Origin: Parundibacterium terreum
GTDB lineage: Bacteria; Pseudomonadota; Gammaproteobacteria; Burkholderiales; Burkholderiaceae_D
NCBI RefSeq assembly: GCF_014636315.1
Contig: NZ_BMED01000006.1
Coordinates: 248,001 to 312,000, forward strand
Length of the DNA: 64,000 nt
Direction of reading: 5' to 3'
In this document: in pieces, positions 17,101 through 24,695 of the stretch
Layout: each line of letters begins with the position of its first letter
Numbering within the stretch: position 1 is the stretch's first letter
Program-made: the position numbers and the translations under genes
Notes under the pieces: generated by a model
What the model was told of the DNA's origin: nothing
The model's database searches: none
The model's input: the letters and a program-made list of their open reading frames with translations, nothing else

Positions 17101-17778
17101 GTCGTGTGCAGTCAGTGCCGCTTCACCCAGCATGTCGTAGGAATAGCGATAGCCGCGTTTTTCATTGTCCTGGCTATTCTTCAGCGCTTCTTCTATGGTC
17201 TGGCCGGTGACGAACTGGTTGCCCAGCATGCGCATCGCCAGGTCCACGCCCTTGCGTATCAGCGGTTCGCCGCCCTTGGCGATCAGGCGTGTCAATGCAG
17301 AACCCAGGCCCTGCTCGCTATTGGTGGTCACCAGCTTGCCGGTCACCAGCAAGCCCCAGGTTGCTGCATTCACAAACAGTGAAGGCGATTCGCCCAGATG
17401 CTTGCTCCAGTCGCCCTTGCTGATCTTGTCGGCGATCAGCCTGTCTGCGGTCTGGTGGTCGGGAATGCGCAACAGCGCTTCCGCCAGGCACATCAGCGCC
17501 ACGCCTTCTTCGGAAGACAGCGAAAACTCATGCATCAGCGCATCCACACCGGAGGCGCGGGTACGCTGCTGCCTGACCGAGCTGACCAGCTTGTGCGCAA
17601 GCCCGCGTATTGTTTCCTGAGTGGAAGCCTGCGGCTGGATTTGCGACAATAGCCATTGCACGGATTCGGCCTCATCCCGGCGATAAACCTGGGTAATTGC
17701 TGCTCTGAGAGGGGAAGAATGGGGGATAAGTTCTGCTTGTAAACTGGCAAATGGCGGGACAGACGGCTGAGAGGTCAT
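14128..17778 (-). CDS. putA: Bifunctional proline dehydrogenase / P5C dehydrogenase
   Basis: Oxidises proline to glutamate in two steps: FAD-dependent proline dehydrogenase (about residues 90-490, with LSALHPRYSRAQRER, VRLVKGAYWDAEIKRAQ and CATHNALT-like motifs) and NAD-dependent P5C dehydrogenase (about 560-1040, with SPWNFPLAIFIGEVSAALAAGN, the AETGGQNAMIVDSS glutamate region and the catalytic cysteine in AGQRCSALR). A C-terminal extension (about 1040-1216) like that of long PutAs follows. The N-terminal ribbon-helix-helix DNA-binding domain of enterobacterial PutA is missing, so it cannot repress its own gene; the divergent Lrp-type gene probably does that work. Confidence 0.95.
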   Translation of the reverse strand: MTSQPSVPPFASLQAELIPHSSPLRAAITQVYRRDEAESVQWLLSQIQPQASTQETIRGLAHKLVSSVRQQRTRASGVDALMHEFSLSSEEGVALMCLAEALLRIPDHQTADRLIADKISKGDWSKHLGESPSLFVNAATWGLLVTGKLVTTNSEQGLGSALTRLIAKGGEPLIRKGVDLAMRMLGNQFVTGQTIEEALKNSQDNEKRGYRYSYDMLGEAALTAHDAAFYYRAYETAIHAIGKASNGRGIKDGPGISVKLSALHPRYSRAQRERTLNELLPLLKKLLLLAKQYNIGLNIDAEEADRLELSLDLMEALAFDADLAGFEGIGFVVQGYQKRCPYVIDYLIDLARRSNRKFMVRLVKGAYWDAEIKRAQVDGMSGFPVYTRKVYTDVSYLACAQRLLAATDVIYPQFATHNALTLATIYSWAQAAKITDYEFQCLHGMGETLYDQVVGKDKLNKPCRIYAPVGSHQTLLAYLVRRLLENGANSSFVNQIVDESVSIETLIADPIEIATKLGGVPHSGIALPRDLFGSERKNSAGLDFSNELELEKIAAGFTANSAQQLVAAPLLHGRVSATAAKDVSNPADRHDIVGQVIEADAQDVQTALAQAEAYAIDWQTTAPVERAAALKKTADLLEAQTLDFMALAIREAGKSLPNALAEVREAVDFLRYYAAQVESLPNTLALGPVVCISPWNFPLAIFIGEVSAALAAGNVVLAKPAEQTPLIAYRAIQLMHEAGVPRGALQFLPGTGEVVGAQLVADSRVKGVIFTGSTEVAQIINRTLSKRAVAENIDIPLIAETGGQNAMIVDSSALPEQVVQDVLSSAFDSAGQRCSALRVLCLQVDIADKTLEMLKGAMQELRVGKPDQLAVDIGPVIDADAQKQLQTHIANIQKQAKTSYSLPLASSCEQGTFVAPTVIEISSLSELSKEVFGPVLHVLRYKRDDLPKLIDSINATGFGLTLGIHSRIDETIDFITSRAHVGNIYVNRNIVGAVVGVQPFGGEGKSGTGPKAGGPLYLKRLQKNPTGQLGGHTVYERQSPAALEALLVWAKTHGHEKIAELADQYAYQTPYKMTLVLPGPTGERNTLSFAPRGRVFCAANTVSCLLNQLAALLATGNTPVLPAQTMGVLPAGLPTEVRAKIQQAEAEQADAQFALVEGALLAHYKPVFAAQNGAIVSVIETHENTEVPLWRLVAERALCVNTTAAGGNASLMTLQS

Positions 17779-17920
17779 ATATCTTTTTTATAGTAACTAA
17801 TATGATTTCATTGTATCGACGAATCCTTGTTATTAATTCTGGAAATATGAACGCATATCGAAATTTTCTATTTTGTGAGAAAATTACACCGAATTTTATT
17901 AATCAATATTACGACTTCTT

Positions 17921-18379
17921 ATGCTCGACAAAATCAGTAAAAGAATTCTGGCCGAATTACAAAATGACGGCCGTATCAGTAATGTAGAACTGGCAACCCG
18001 GGTCAACCTGTCCCCGGCAGCCTGTTTGGAGCGTGTGCGCAAGCTGCAAGAGTCCGGTTACATCCTGGGCTATACCGCGCAACTGAACCCGCATCTGCTG
18101 GATGTGGCGCTACTGGTATTCATAGAAGTGGTGCTGGACCGCACTACACCCGATGTGTTCGACGCCTTCAAGCGCGGCGTGCAAGCCATACCAGAGGTGC
18201 TGGAGTGCCATATGGTGGCCGGCGGCTTTGATTATCTGGTGAAAGCCCGCGTCAAGGACATGAACGCCTATCGCGACTTCCTCGGCAAATCGCTGCTGCA
18301 ATTGAATGGCGTGCGCGAGACGCATACCTATGCAGTGATGGAAGAAGTCAAGAATACGACCAATCTGCCGATCAAATAA
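17921..18379 (+). CDS. Lrp/AsnC-family regulator, probable putA activator
   Basis: A 152-residue Lrp/AsnC-type regulator: N-terminal winged helix (LDKISKRILAELQNDGRISNVELATRVNLSPAACLERVRKLQESG) and C-terminal ligand-binding domain with the GGFDYLVKARVKDM turn. It is divergent from putA with an AT-rich gap of about 140 bases, the standard layout for a proline-responsive regulator (PutR/BkdR-like). Proline as the ligand is inference from the neighbour. The start ATG at 17921 lies directly before LDKISKR, the usual N terminus. Confidence 0.88.
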   Translation: MLDKISKRILAELQNDGRISNVELATRVNLSPAACLERVRKLQESGYILGYTAQLNPHLLDVALLVFIEVVLDRTTPDVFDAFKRGVQAIPEVLECHMVAGGFDYLVKARVKDMNAYRDFLGKSLLQLNGVRETHTYAVMEEVKNTTNLPIK

Positions 18380-18455
18380 ACGCGCAGCACGCAGCACGCA
18401 GCACCTGGGGCTGCGTATTTGATCTGCAGGTATTCACGATGTTATCCACAAGCAC

Positions 18456-18477
18456 CCGGCAGAAATCACTCTGCCGG
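18456..18477 (+). terminator. Hairpin after the Lrp-type gene
   Basis: CCGGCAG and CTGCCGG separated by eight bases, about 75 bases past the stop. No T-run follows, so it may be a weak or Rho-assisted terminator. A consensus DnaA box lies at about 18441. Confidence 0.5.
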
Positions 18478-18674
18478 CGCTAGCTTTGCCTCTCCGCCAG
18501 CATGAGTTGTGCAGGCAAGCCCCATCTTTTTCTTCCCGTTCCTGACCCTGCTTTCCTTTCTTTTTGCCGAAGACGCAACATTCGGCTGAACCGCCTGGGC
18601 CTTTTTAAGTAACGAAACGTCACGAGCGTGTAACATAGTGTTGCTACATTCATGACTCTTTTAACAAGAGCTGG

Positions 18675-20150
18675 ATGGATGACATGAAACGCAGATACGG
18701 AATCGTTGCTGGACTCAGCGCGGCTATCTTGATCACAGGTTGCGGCAGCAGCACTGTCAATGAAGCCAGAAACCCGACTACACCGGAAGAGCCGGTAGTA
18801 GCCGCTCCCAAGAACGTAATCTTCTTCCTCGGCGACGGCATGGGCATGACCACGCTGACCGCCGCGCGCACTTACGCCGTTGGCGAAGATGGCGATCTGA
18901 CCATAGACACGCTGCCAGAAACAGCCTTTGTCAAAACCTATTCCAATGATGCGCAGGTCACCGACAGCGCACCTTCGATGTCTGCCTACATGACAGGCGT
19001 GAAGATGAACAATGAAGTATTGTCCATGTCTTCCGACACGCTGGCGATAGACCCGGTGGCAGATGCCAACGGCAACAAGCTGGGCAACAACTGCGGCACC
19101 AAGAACGGCACACCGGCAACCACCTTGCTGGAAATGGCCAAGGCCAAGGGCCTGTCCGCCGGCGTAGTCACAACAACCCGCATCACGCATGCCACTCCTG
19201 CAGCGACCTATTCCCACATCTGCCACCGCGATCTGGAAAATGACATCGCCGCAGCTATGGTACCGGGCGGCACAGGCTATAACGCAGCATTGGGGACGAC
19301 CGGCATCGACGTCGTACTGGGCGGCGGCACACAATTTTTCACGCCATTCGCCAAGGGCGGCAAGCGCTCCGACAACCGCGACCTGATCGCTGAAATGAAA
19401 GCCAAGAACTACGCCGTTGCCAGCAACGCGACCGAGTTCAATGCCATCGACGGCACCAAGACCGACCGCCTGTTCGGCCTGTTCACTTCCAGCCACATGA
19501 GCTATGACCTGGACCGCGATCCAAGCAAGGAACCTAGCCTGGCCGACATGACAACCAAGGCCATGGACGTATTGGCCAAGAACAGCAAGGGTTACTTCCT
19601 GATGGTAGAGGGCGGCCGTATCGATCACGCGCTGCATGAAACTACCGCCAAGAAAGCGCTGCAGGATACGCTGGCTTTCGACAATGCAATCAAGGCAGCG
19701 ATTGCCAAGGCCAAGGTCAGCGATCCTACTTTGAAAAACACGCTGATCGTTGTCACCGCCGACCATGACCACACGCTGGTATTGAACGGCTATGCAAAAC
19801 GCACAGGCAAAACCACGCCGACCAATCCAGGTGTACTGGGCGTAGTGAAAAACTATGTGACCGGCGCAGTGGAAAAAGATCTGGATGGTGCACCGTATTC
19901 CATCATCGGTTTCGGTAACGGTGAAAACCGCACGCAAAGCAGCCGTTCCGTGCTGGCCGCGCTGGATGAAACGACCACCGCAGCCAATACCTACCACCAG
20001 GAAGCGGTCATCCGTGTTGCTGCCGGTAGCGAAACCCACGGCGGCACCGATGTGTTCCTCGGCGCGATCGGCAAGGGTTCGGAAACCTTCCTCGGCACGA
20101 TAGACAACACCAAGGTCTTCACGCTGGTTAAAAACGCCTCCGGCCTGTAA
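18675..20150 (+). CDS. Alkaline phosphatase, predicted lipoprotein
   Basis: A 491-residue alkaline phosphatase of the PhoA superfamily. It starts with a lipoprotein signal (lipobox around LITGC, about residue 23), so it is probably anchored to a membrane facing the periplasm. Metal and catalytic segments are visible: NVIFFLGDGMG, the nucleophile serine in TDSAPSMSAYMTG, VEGGRIDHALH, VTADHDHT and SETHGGTDV. The ATG at 18675 or the one at 18684 may be used. Upstream (about 18615-18640) a weak Pho-box-like direct repeat can be read but is not convincing. A paralogue follows 35 bases later. Confidence 0.9.
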   Translation: MDDMKRRYGIVAGLSAAILITGCGSSTVNEARNPTTPEEPVVAAPKNVIFFLGDGMGMTTLTAARTYAVGEDGDLTIDTLPETAFVKTYSNDAQVTDSAPSMSAYMTGVKMNNEVLSMSSDTLAIDPVADANGNKLGNNCGTKNGTPATTLLEMAKAKGLSAGVVTTTRITHATPAATYSHICHRDLENDIAAAMVPGGTGYNAALGTTGIDVVLGGGTQFFTPFAKGGKRSDNRDLIAEMKAKNYAVASNATEFNAIDGTKTDRLFGLFTSSHMSYDLDRDPSKEPSLADMTTKAMDVLAKNSKGYFLMVEGGRIDHALHETTAKKALQDTLAFDNAIKAAIAKAKVSDPTLKNTLIVVTADHDHTLVLNGYAKRTGKTTPTNPGVLGVVKNYVTGAVEKDLDGAPYSIIGFGNGENRTQSSRSVLAALDETTTAANTYHQEAVIRVAAGSETHGGTDVFLGAIGKGSETFLGTIDNTKVFTLVKNASGL

Positions 20151-20185
20151 TCCGCGCTAGCAAAACATTTGTCAGGACAAACAAG

Positions 20186-21595
20186 ATGAAACCTACATTC
20201 AATCGCAACATACTGGCCGCTGTATTGGCAGCCTCCTTCGCCGCGCCGGCTTTTGCCGCCGGTGAAGCCAAGAACATTATTTTCTTCCTCGGCGACGGCA
20301 TGGGCCCAAGCACAGTCACAGCCTCCCGTATCTACAAATACGGCGAAGCCGGCAGCCTGAACATGGACACGCTAGAGCGTACTGCGCGCATCAAGACTTT
20401 TTCCAATGATGCACAAACCACAGACAGCGCACCGTCGATGGCTGCCTACATGACAGGTGTGAAGATGAACAATGAAGTCATCTCCATGTCGCCGGAAACC
20501 GTGGCAACGCCACCGGGCAAAGATGCCAACGGCAACCTGGGTGTGAATAACTGCGCCGCAGGCAATGGCACCAGCGTCGCCACGATCCTGGAACTGGCCA
20601 AGGCCAAGGGCAAGGCTGTTGGCTCCATCACCACCACAGAACTGACACATGCGACACCGGCAGCAACGTATTCGCATATCTGCAATCGCAATGCGCAATA
20701 CCACATCGCTGCTCAGGCAGTGCCAGGTGGCGTTGGCTACAACACAGCACTGGGTGACGGCGTGGACGTGCTGATGGGCGGCGGCCGCAATCACTTCGTT
20801 CCTTTCGATGCGACAACCCAGAAGCTGGGCCGTGCCGATGGCCGCAACCTGCTGACCGAACTGGCAGCCAAAGGCTATACCGTGGCAGCCACCAAGGCCG
20901 ACATGTTGGCCGCGCCTAACGGCAAGAAATTCATCGGCTTGTACAGCAGCAAGAGCCATCTGGAATATGAACTGGACCGCACTGCAACGCCGCCAGTCGG
21001 CGAAGGTGCAAGCCAGCCTAGCCTGGCCGAGATGACGACCAAGGCCATGGACTTGCTGTCGCAAAACAGCAATGGCTATTTCCTGATGGTAGAAGGCGGG
21101 CGTATCGATCACGCTTTGCACGGCATTAATGCCAAGCGCGCGCTGGTGGACACAATCGCATTTGATGACGCGATCAAGGCTGCGCTGGACAAGGCCAAGC
21201 TGACCGATCCTACTTTGGCCAACACCCTGATCGTTGTTACCGCCGACCATGACCACACGCTGGCATTCAACGGCTATGGCAAGCGCGGCAATCCTATCCT
21301 GGATATCAACCGCGACTACAAAACCGGCCAGCCTAGCAAGGATGCGGACGGCAATACCTATACCACGCTGGTATTCGGCAATGGCCCTAACCGTCCAGAC
21401 CTGCGCACCAACCTGGATAGCGCCACTGTACTGGCAGACAACTACCTGCAGGAAACAGGCGTGCGTCTGGCCAGTGAAACCCACGGCGGCGGCGACGTGA
21501 AATTGTTATCCACAGGTGCCGGCTCCAAGACTTTCAAAGGCACCATCGATAACACCAAGGTATTCGGCTTGCTGAAGACTGCCTTTGGTTTCTGA
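20186..21595 (+). CDS. Alkaline phosphatase, secreted paralogue
   Basis: A 469-residue paralogue of the gene just upstream, with a cleavable signal peptide (ILAAVLAASFAAPAFAAG) instead of a lipobox. The same catalytic set is present (IIFFLGDGMGPS, TDSAPSMAAYMTG, VEGGRIDHALHG, VTADHDHTL, SETHGGGDV). The two therefore differ mainly in location: one tethered, one soluble. The 35-base gap suggests one transcript. Tandem duplication is the simplest origin, and the copies have diverged well beyond recent duplication. Confidence 0.92.
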   Translation: MKPTFNRNILAAVLAASFAAPAFAAGEAKNIIFFLGDGMGPSTVTASRIYKYGEAGSLNMDTLERTARIKTFSNDAQTTDSAPSMAAYMTGVKMNNEVISMSPETVATPPGKDANGNLGVNNCAAGNGTSVATILELAKAKGKAVGSITTTELTHATPAATYSHICNRNAQYHIAAQAVPGGVGYNTALGDGVDVLMGGGRNHFVPFDATTQKLGRADGRNLLTELAAKGYTVAATKADMLAAPNGKKFIGLYSSKSHLEYELDRTATPPVGEGASQPSLAEMTTKAMDLLSQNSNGYFLMVEGGRIDHALHGINAKRALVDTIAFDDAIKAALDKAKLTDPTLANTLIVVTADHDHTLAFNGYGKRGNPILDINRDYKTGQPSKDADGNTYTTLVFGNGPNRPDLRTNLDSATVLADNYLQETGVRLASETHGGGDVKLLSTGAGSKTFKGTIDNTKVFGLLKTAFGF

Positions 21596-21635
21596 TAGAC
21601 GTAGTAGAAGCAATGAATTAAACCGGTAATAGCGC

Positions 21636-21667
21636 AAGCGCTGGCTGCAGATTTGCAGTCAGCGCTT
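21636..21667 (+). terminator. Long hairpin between phosphatase and next gene
   Basis: AAGCGCTG-G-CTGCA paired with TGCAG-T-CAGCGCTT, about 14 pairs with one wobble. No T-run follows. It may stabilise the phosphatase mRNA or reduce read-through into the next gene. Confidence 0.55.
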
Positions 21668-21699
21668 CATCATTTGCATCACCACGCTGGAAAGATTTT

Positions 21700-22485
21700 A
21701 TGAAACATCTGTTCAAATTTTCCGTATTGGCAAGTAGGCGCGCGAGCGCACTGGCCTTTTCCGTTATCAGTATGACGGTCTATGCCGCACCGGCGGCAAC
21801 GCCACCGGCACCCGACCTGGATTTGACGATCCAGTACTACAGCAAGATCATGACGCCGGAAGGCGTGCTGCGCGAAAGCCGCTACGAAGAAAAAATGCTG
21901 CGCCGTCCTTCCCATGTCTGGGTCGCGCGCGTGCTGCCTGCTGTCGCACTGGCGCATCAGGAAGGCCATGACGAGCATCAGCCGCAAGCCAAACGCGCAG
22001 GCGACAAGAACGTCAAGCAAGTGTCGCTGAAAACCGAATCGCATGAACACAAGCATTTCAACCACGTCGTTGTGCCGCACCACGTTATTTTGGACAACAA
22101 CAAGGTACGCATAGAGTTTGTCGATGCGATAGAAAAACAGGTGGTAACGATACCTGCTGCAGAATTCGAGAACGTCAACTTCGACGGCTCCTGGGTCAAT
22201 GCCTACTACCTGCTGGACCCGGAGCAATTGAAGACCCTGCCTTTATCCACAAAATTATCCACAGTGCCCGGCGCGCGCTGGAGAGAAAGAGAAACCAACG
22301 GCGTTTATCAGCGCGTGCTGTGGGATGAAAAAAGGCAGATACCACTGGTAGTGGAAACCGGCGACAAGGCAGGCAGCTTCTACCGCCGCATCGACGTGAA
22401 ACCGTTGGCAACAGTAAGCAAGGATTTGCCGTGGGCGAATGTCAAAGGCTTTGCGCAGAAAGAGTATTCCGACTTCCTGGATTGA
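21700..22485 (+). CDS. Secreted protein of unknown function, histidine-rich middle
   Basis: A 261-residue exported protein that I do not recognise. A signal peptide ends near VYAAPAA (about residue 31). The middle (about 85-130) is rich in histidine (HQEGHDEHQ, HEHKHFNHVVVPHH), which might bind metal. The rest has a beta-rich pattern ending with KGFAQKEYSDFLD. It follows two alkaline phosphatases on the same strand and could be expressed with them. Two DnaA-box sequences 12 bases apart (22243 and 22255) lie within the coding sequence. Confidence 0.6.
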   Translation: MKHLFKFSVLASRRASALAFSVISMTVYAAPAATPPAPDLDLTIQYYSKIMTPEGVLRESRYEEKMLRRPSHVWVARVLPAVALAHQEGHDEHQPQAKRAGDKNVKQVSLKTESHEHKHFNHVVVPHHVILDNNKVRIEFVDAIEKQVVTIPAAEFENVNFDGSWVNAYYLLDPEQLKTLPLSTKLSTVPGARWRERETNGVYQRVLWDEKRQIPLVVETGDKAGSFYRRIDVKPLATVSKDLPWANVKGFAQKEYSDFLD

Positions 22486-22500
22486 TGGAAAAACCTATGC

Positions 22501-22527
22501 GGGTATCGCTATCGGATAGGGATACCC
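22501..22527. terminator. Hairpin in a convergent gap
   Basis: GGGTATCGCTAT and ATAGGGATACCC form a stem with a three-base loop, between the secreted-protein gene and the convergent LprI-like gene. It lies 15 bases past one stop codon and 17 before the other and probably serves both. Confidence 0.6.
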
Positions 22528-22544
22528 TCACGACGCATAAAGGT

Positions 22545-23477
22545 CTATTTATTTTTTAATGCGCTGCTGAAAGCTGGATTCAACATTCCTGCAAAGGCAG
22601 TCCAGGGGATATCAAACTCCACGAATCCCCTGCCCATCTGATAGTCATAGCCCTGGCCGGTGATATGCAAACCTGCCCTGGCGATGGCCCAGTTGCCTGG
22701 CTCGGTGGCGTCACCCGCACTTTGTTTTCCGTCGTTCTTGATGTCCATGCTAGCCGCCACATATTGCCGCGCATACTTCTCTATGATTTTTTTGTAAGCC
22801 TGCCCGGAAAACAGGTCGGCAGGCTGGATGCTGCCCGCTTTCGACAGCCACCAGTTGTAGTGGCTATCCTGGTTGCTAGGATGGGCTGCGCGATACATAT
22901 AGTCCGAAACCGATTCATGCACACTGATCATTTCTGTCGAGGCAAAGTCGATTGCATAACTGCGTGTAATGGAATCTACATCGCATTCGTCCTCGGACTT
23001 GCAGTTCTTGATCAAAGCCTCGGCTTCCACCGGGCTGGTCTCGCCGGAAGCGTCTTGCCATGTCTTGTCCACCCATTGATTGTAGGCTGTAGCGCCGGGC
23101 AATTTACTCAGCAGATACAACGGCCTTTCACTGCCCTGCAGGCGCAAAAAGCTCAAGCCATGCTCGTTGACGATGGCACTGCGCAAGGCTTGCAGCCGGG
23201 TTTGCATAGAGGTTTCCAGTTGCCTGGGATCCTTGCGGTTTTTCAGCCAGTCACGCTGTGCCTCGCGCACGCGCTTCTTGTAGGGATCATCCGCAGCGGC
23301 CAGCAGCTTGCCATAGGCATCGGCAATATCCTGATCCAGCTTATCCAGTTTGGGGTTGGCACAGATGGCTTTTTCTATTGCTGTGGCGGCCTTATGGCAG
23401 TCGAAGCTCGCGCTGTGGGCGAAAAATGGCATCAGCAGCAAGGCCGTCGCAGTCAGTGAACGCAGAGGTGTCTTCAT
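22545..23477 (-). CDS. Exported protein with N-terminal LprI-like domain
   Basis: A 310-residue exported protein. I start it at the ATG of MKTPLRSL (23475-23477), which begins a good signal peptide ending FAHSA. Next comes an LprI-type domain (SFDCHKAATAIEKAICANPKLDKLDQDIADAYGKLL, about residues 22-100) whose cysteines fit lysozyme-inhibitor-like proteins. The C-terminal 190 residues look like an extra domain with one more cysteine pair (NCKSEDECDVDS). It could protect against lysozyme or sense the envelope; this is inference. It lies downstream of rtcA on the same strand but beyond a hairpin. Confidence 0.65.
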   Translation of the reverse strand: MKTPLRSLTATALLLMPFFAHSASFDCHKAATAIEKAICANPKLDKLDQDIADAYGKLLAAADDPYKKRVREAQRDWLKNRKDPRQLETSMQTRLQALRSAIVNEHGLSFLRLQGSERPLYLLSKLPGATAYNQWVDKTWQDASGETSPVEAEALIKNCKSEDECDVDSITRSYAIDFASTEMISVHESVSDYMYRAAHPSNQDSHYNWWLSKAGSIQPADLFSGQAYKKIIEKYARQYVAASMDIKNDGKQSAGDATEPGNWAIARAGLHITGQGYDYQMGRGFVEFDIPWTAFAGMLNPAFSSALKNK

Positions 23478-23536
23478 GCAAATAAGGGGCACGGTGAATG
23501 GTATCAGCATGATAGAACAAGCACCGCGTCCATGCA

Positions 23537-23561
23537 CGGGAATCCTGTTCCGGGATTCCCG
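23537..23561 (-). terminator. Hairpin after rtcA
   Basis: CGGGAATCC and GGATTCCCG form a strong stem seven bases past the rtcA stop codon. No T-run follows on the minus strand, so its efficiency is uncertain. It marks the likely end of the rsr-Y RNA-rtcB-rtcA operon. Confidence 0.6.
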
Positions 23562-23566
23562 CGGTT

Positions 23567-24604
23567 TTATTGATTGGAGATAGTGCAGGTATGGCAGCTT
23601 CCGTTCTCTGCGAAAGAGATATCCACAGGCAGGAATTTCTTGATCACAGCGGCATTGGTTTTTGCATGCTCGGAAATCTGGCTGGTAGTGAATTTCCCAC
23701 CGCCGGCCAGCGCCATCGGCAGCATCAGCTGATCGGCCAGGTATTCGCCGACGGCGGCACCGGATGCAAGGTAGTGACGGGCTTGCTGAATAGCGTTTTT
23801 TGCAACGGCTTCGGCACGCAGCATTTTTTCACCGAATGCGCAAAAGACTTCCGTCACATGCTGATATTCCAGTGTCAGCAACAAGACATTCCCCGGCCCC
23901 TGCTCGGCAGGCAGGCCACGCACAAGCAATTGCGACTCATCCCAGCCCATGCCGTTGCCAACGCATTCCAGTTCGCGTTTCGCGACGTTGGCGGCAACGC
24001 CTGCGATAAAGCTTTCCGCGAACGCGGATTCGCGCTCTCCGCGTTCCATCAGCGAGATCTGGCGCAGTTGTGAACAAGGCTGGATCTGTGCCAGGACCTC
24101 GCCGCCGCCGGCGGGATAGAAACCGAAGCGCTTCAACTGGATATCGATCGAAGCACCCATTTTTTCCAATACCTTTCCGTAGGCCCTTTGCAGAAACTGT
24201 ACCGGTGGCGCCATAGGATTATGCGTACCGCCGCTGATCCTGATGTTCGATTCCTTGTCTGCAAATAATAGTGCCGGCAACACGGTCTGCAGTACCAGCG
24301 TACAGCTGCCGGCGCTGCCGATTGCGAACTGGTAGTCGCCGCCCTTGATTTTCTGAGGCACAAATTCCAGCAACTGCGCACCGATACCGGCATCACCTAT
24401 CTCTGCATTGCATATTTGAGCAGCAGCCTGCACGGCAACTAGATGCTGGCGCATCAGGCCGGGTTTTGGGCGGTTGGCACGAATATTATTAATGCGAAAG
24501 GCTTGCCCAGTAATCATGGACAGCGTCAATGCAGACCGCAAGATCTGGCCCCCGCCTTCTCCGATTGCACCGTCCAGCTCTATCATCTTTTCTTTATTAT
24601 TCAA
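23567..24604 (-). CDS. rtcA: RNA 3'-terminal phosphate cyclase
   Basis: Converts RNA 3'-phosphate to 2',3'-cyclic phosphate with ATP, making ends that RtcB can ligate. The 345-residue length fits (about 340). It has the family opening IELDGAIGEGGGQILRSALTLSMITG, GSAGSCTLVLQTVLPALLFA, the ERGERESAFAESFIAG region and the C-terminal QISEHAKTNAAVIKKFLPV, whose histidine corresponds to the adenylylated residue. The start may be TTG at 24604 or the in-frame ATG at 24586; neither has a strong ribosome-binding site. It is the last gene of the operon, 91 bases after rtcB. Confidence 0.95.
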   Translation of the reverse strand: MNNKEKMIELDGAIGEGGGQILRSALTLSMITGQAFRINNIRANRPKPGLMRQHLVAVQAAAQICNAEIGDAGIGAQLLEFVPQKIKGGDYQFAIGSAGSCTLVLQTVLPALLFADKESNIRISGGTHNPMAPPVQFLQRAYGKVLEKMGASIDIQLKRFGFYPAGGGEVLAQIQPCSQLRQISLMERGERESAFAESFIAGVAANVAKRELECVGNGMGWDESQLLVRGLPAEQGPGNVLLLTLEYQHVTEVFCAFGEKMLRAEAVAKNAIQQARHYLASGAAVGEYLADQLMLPMALAGGGKFTTSQISEHAKTNAAVIKKFLPVDISFAENGSCHTCTISNQ

Positions 24605-24695
24605 TTTTTTCTTTTCTTGTAGGAAGAAGCCGGCTGCGCCGGGGCATATATCCGTACAGGCATGTATGCTCCGGCATTGCTGGTGTTCTGCTTTT

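Noticed and set aside
17751..17987. 78-codon open frame overlapping the start of the Lrp-type gene
   Set aside because: It crosses the AT-rich divergent promoter region and reads the regulator in another frame, without a start signal.
18610..18645. Pho box upstream of the tandem alkaline phosphatases
   Set aside because: Only a weak 11-base direct repeat (CGTCAC / TGTAAC) can be read, which falls short of the consensus.
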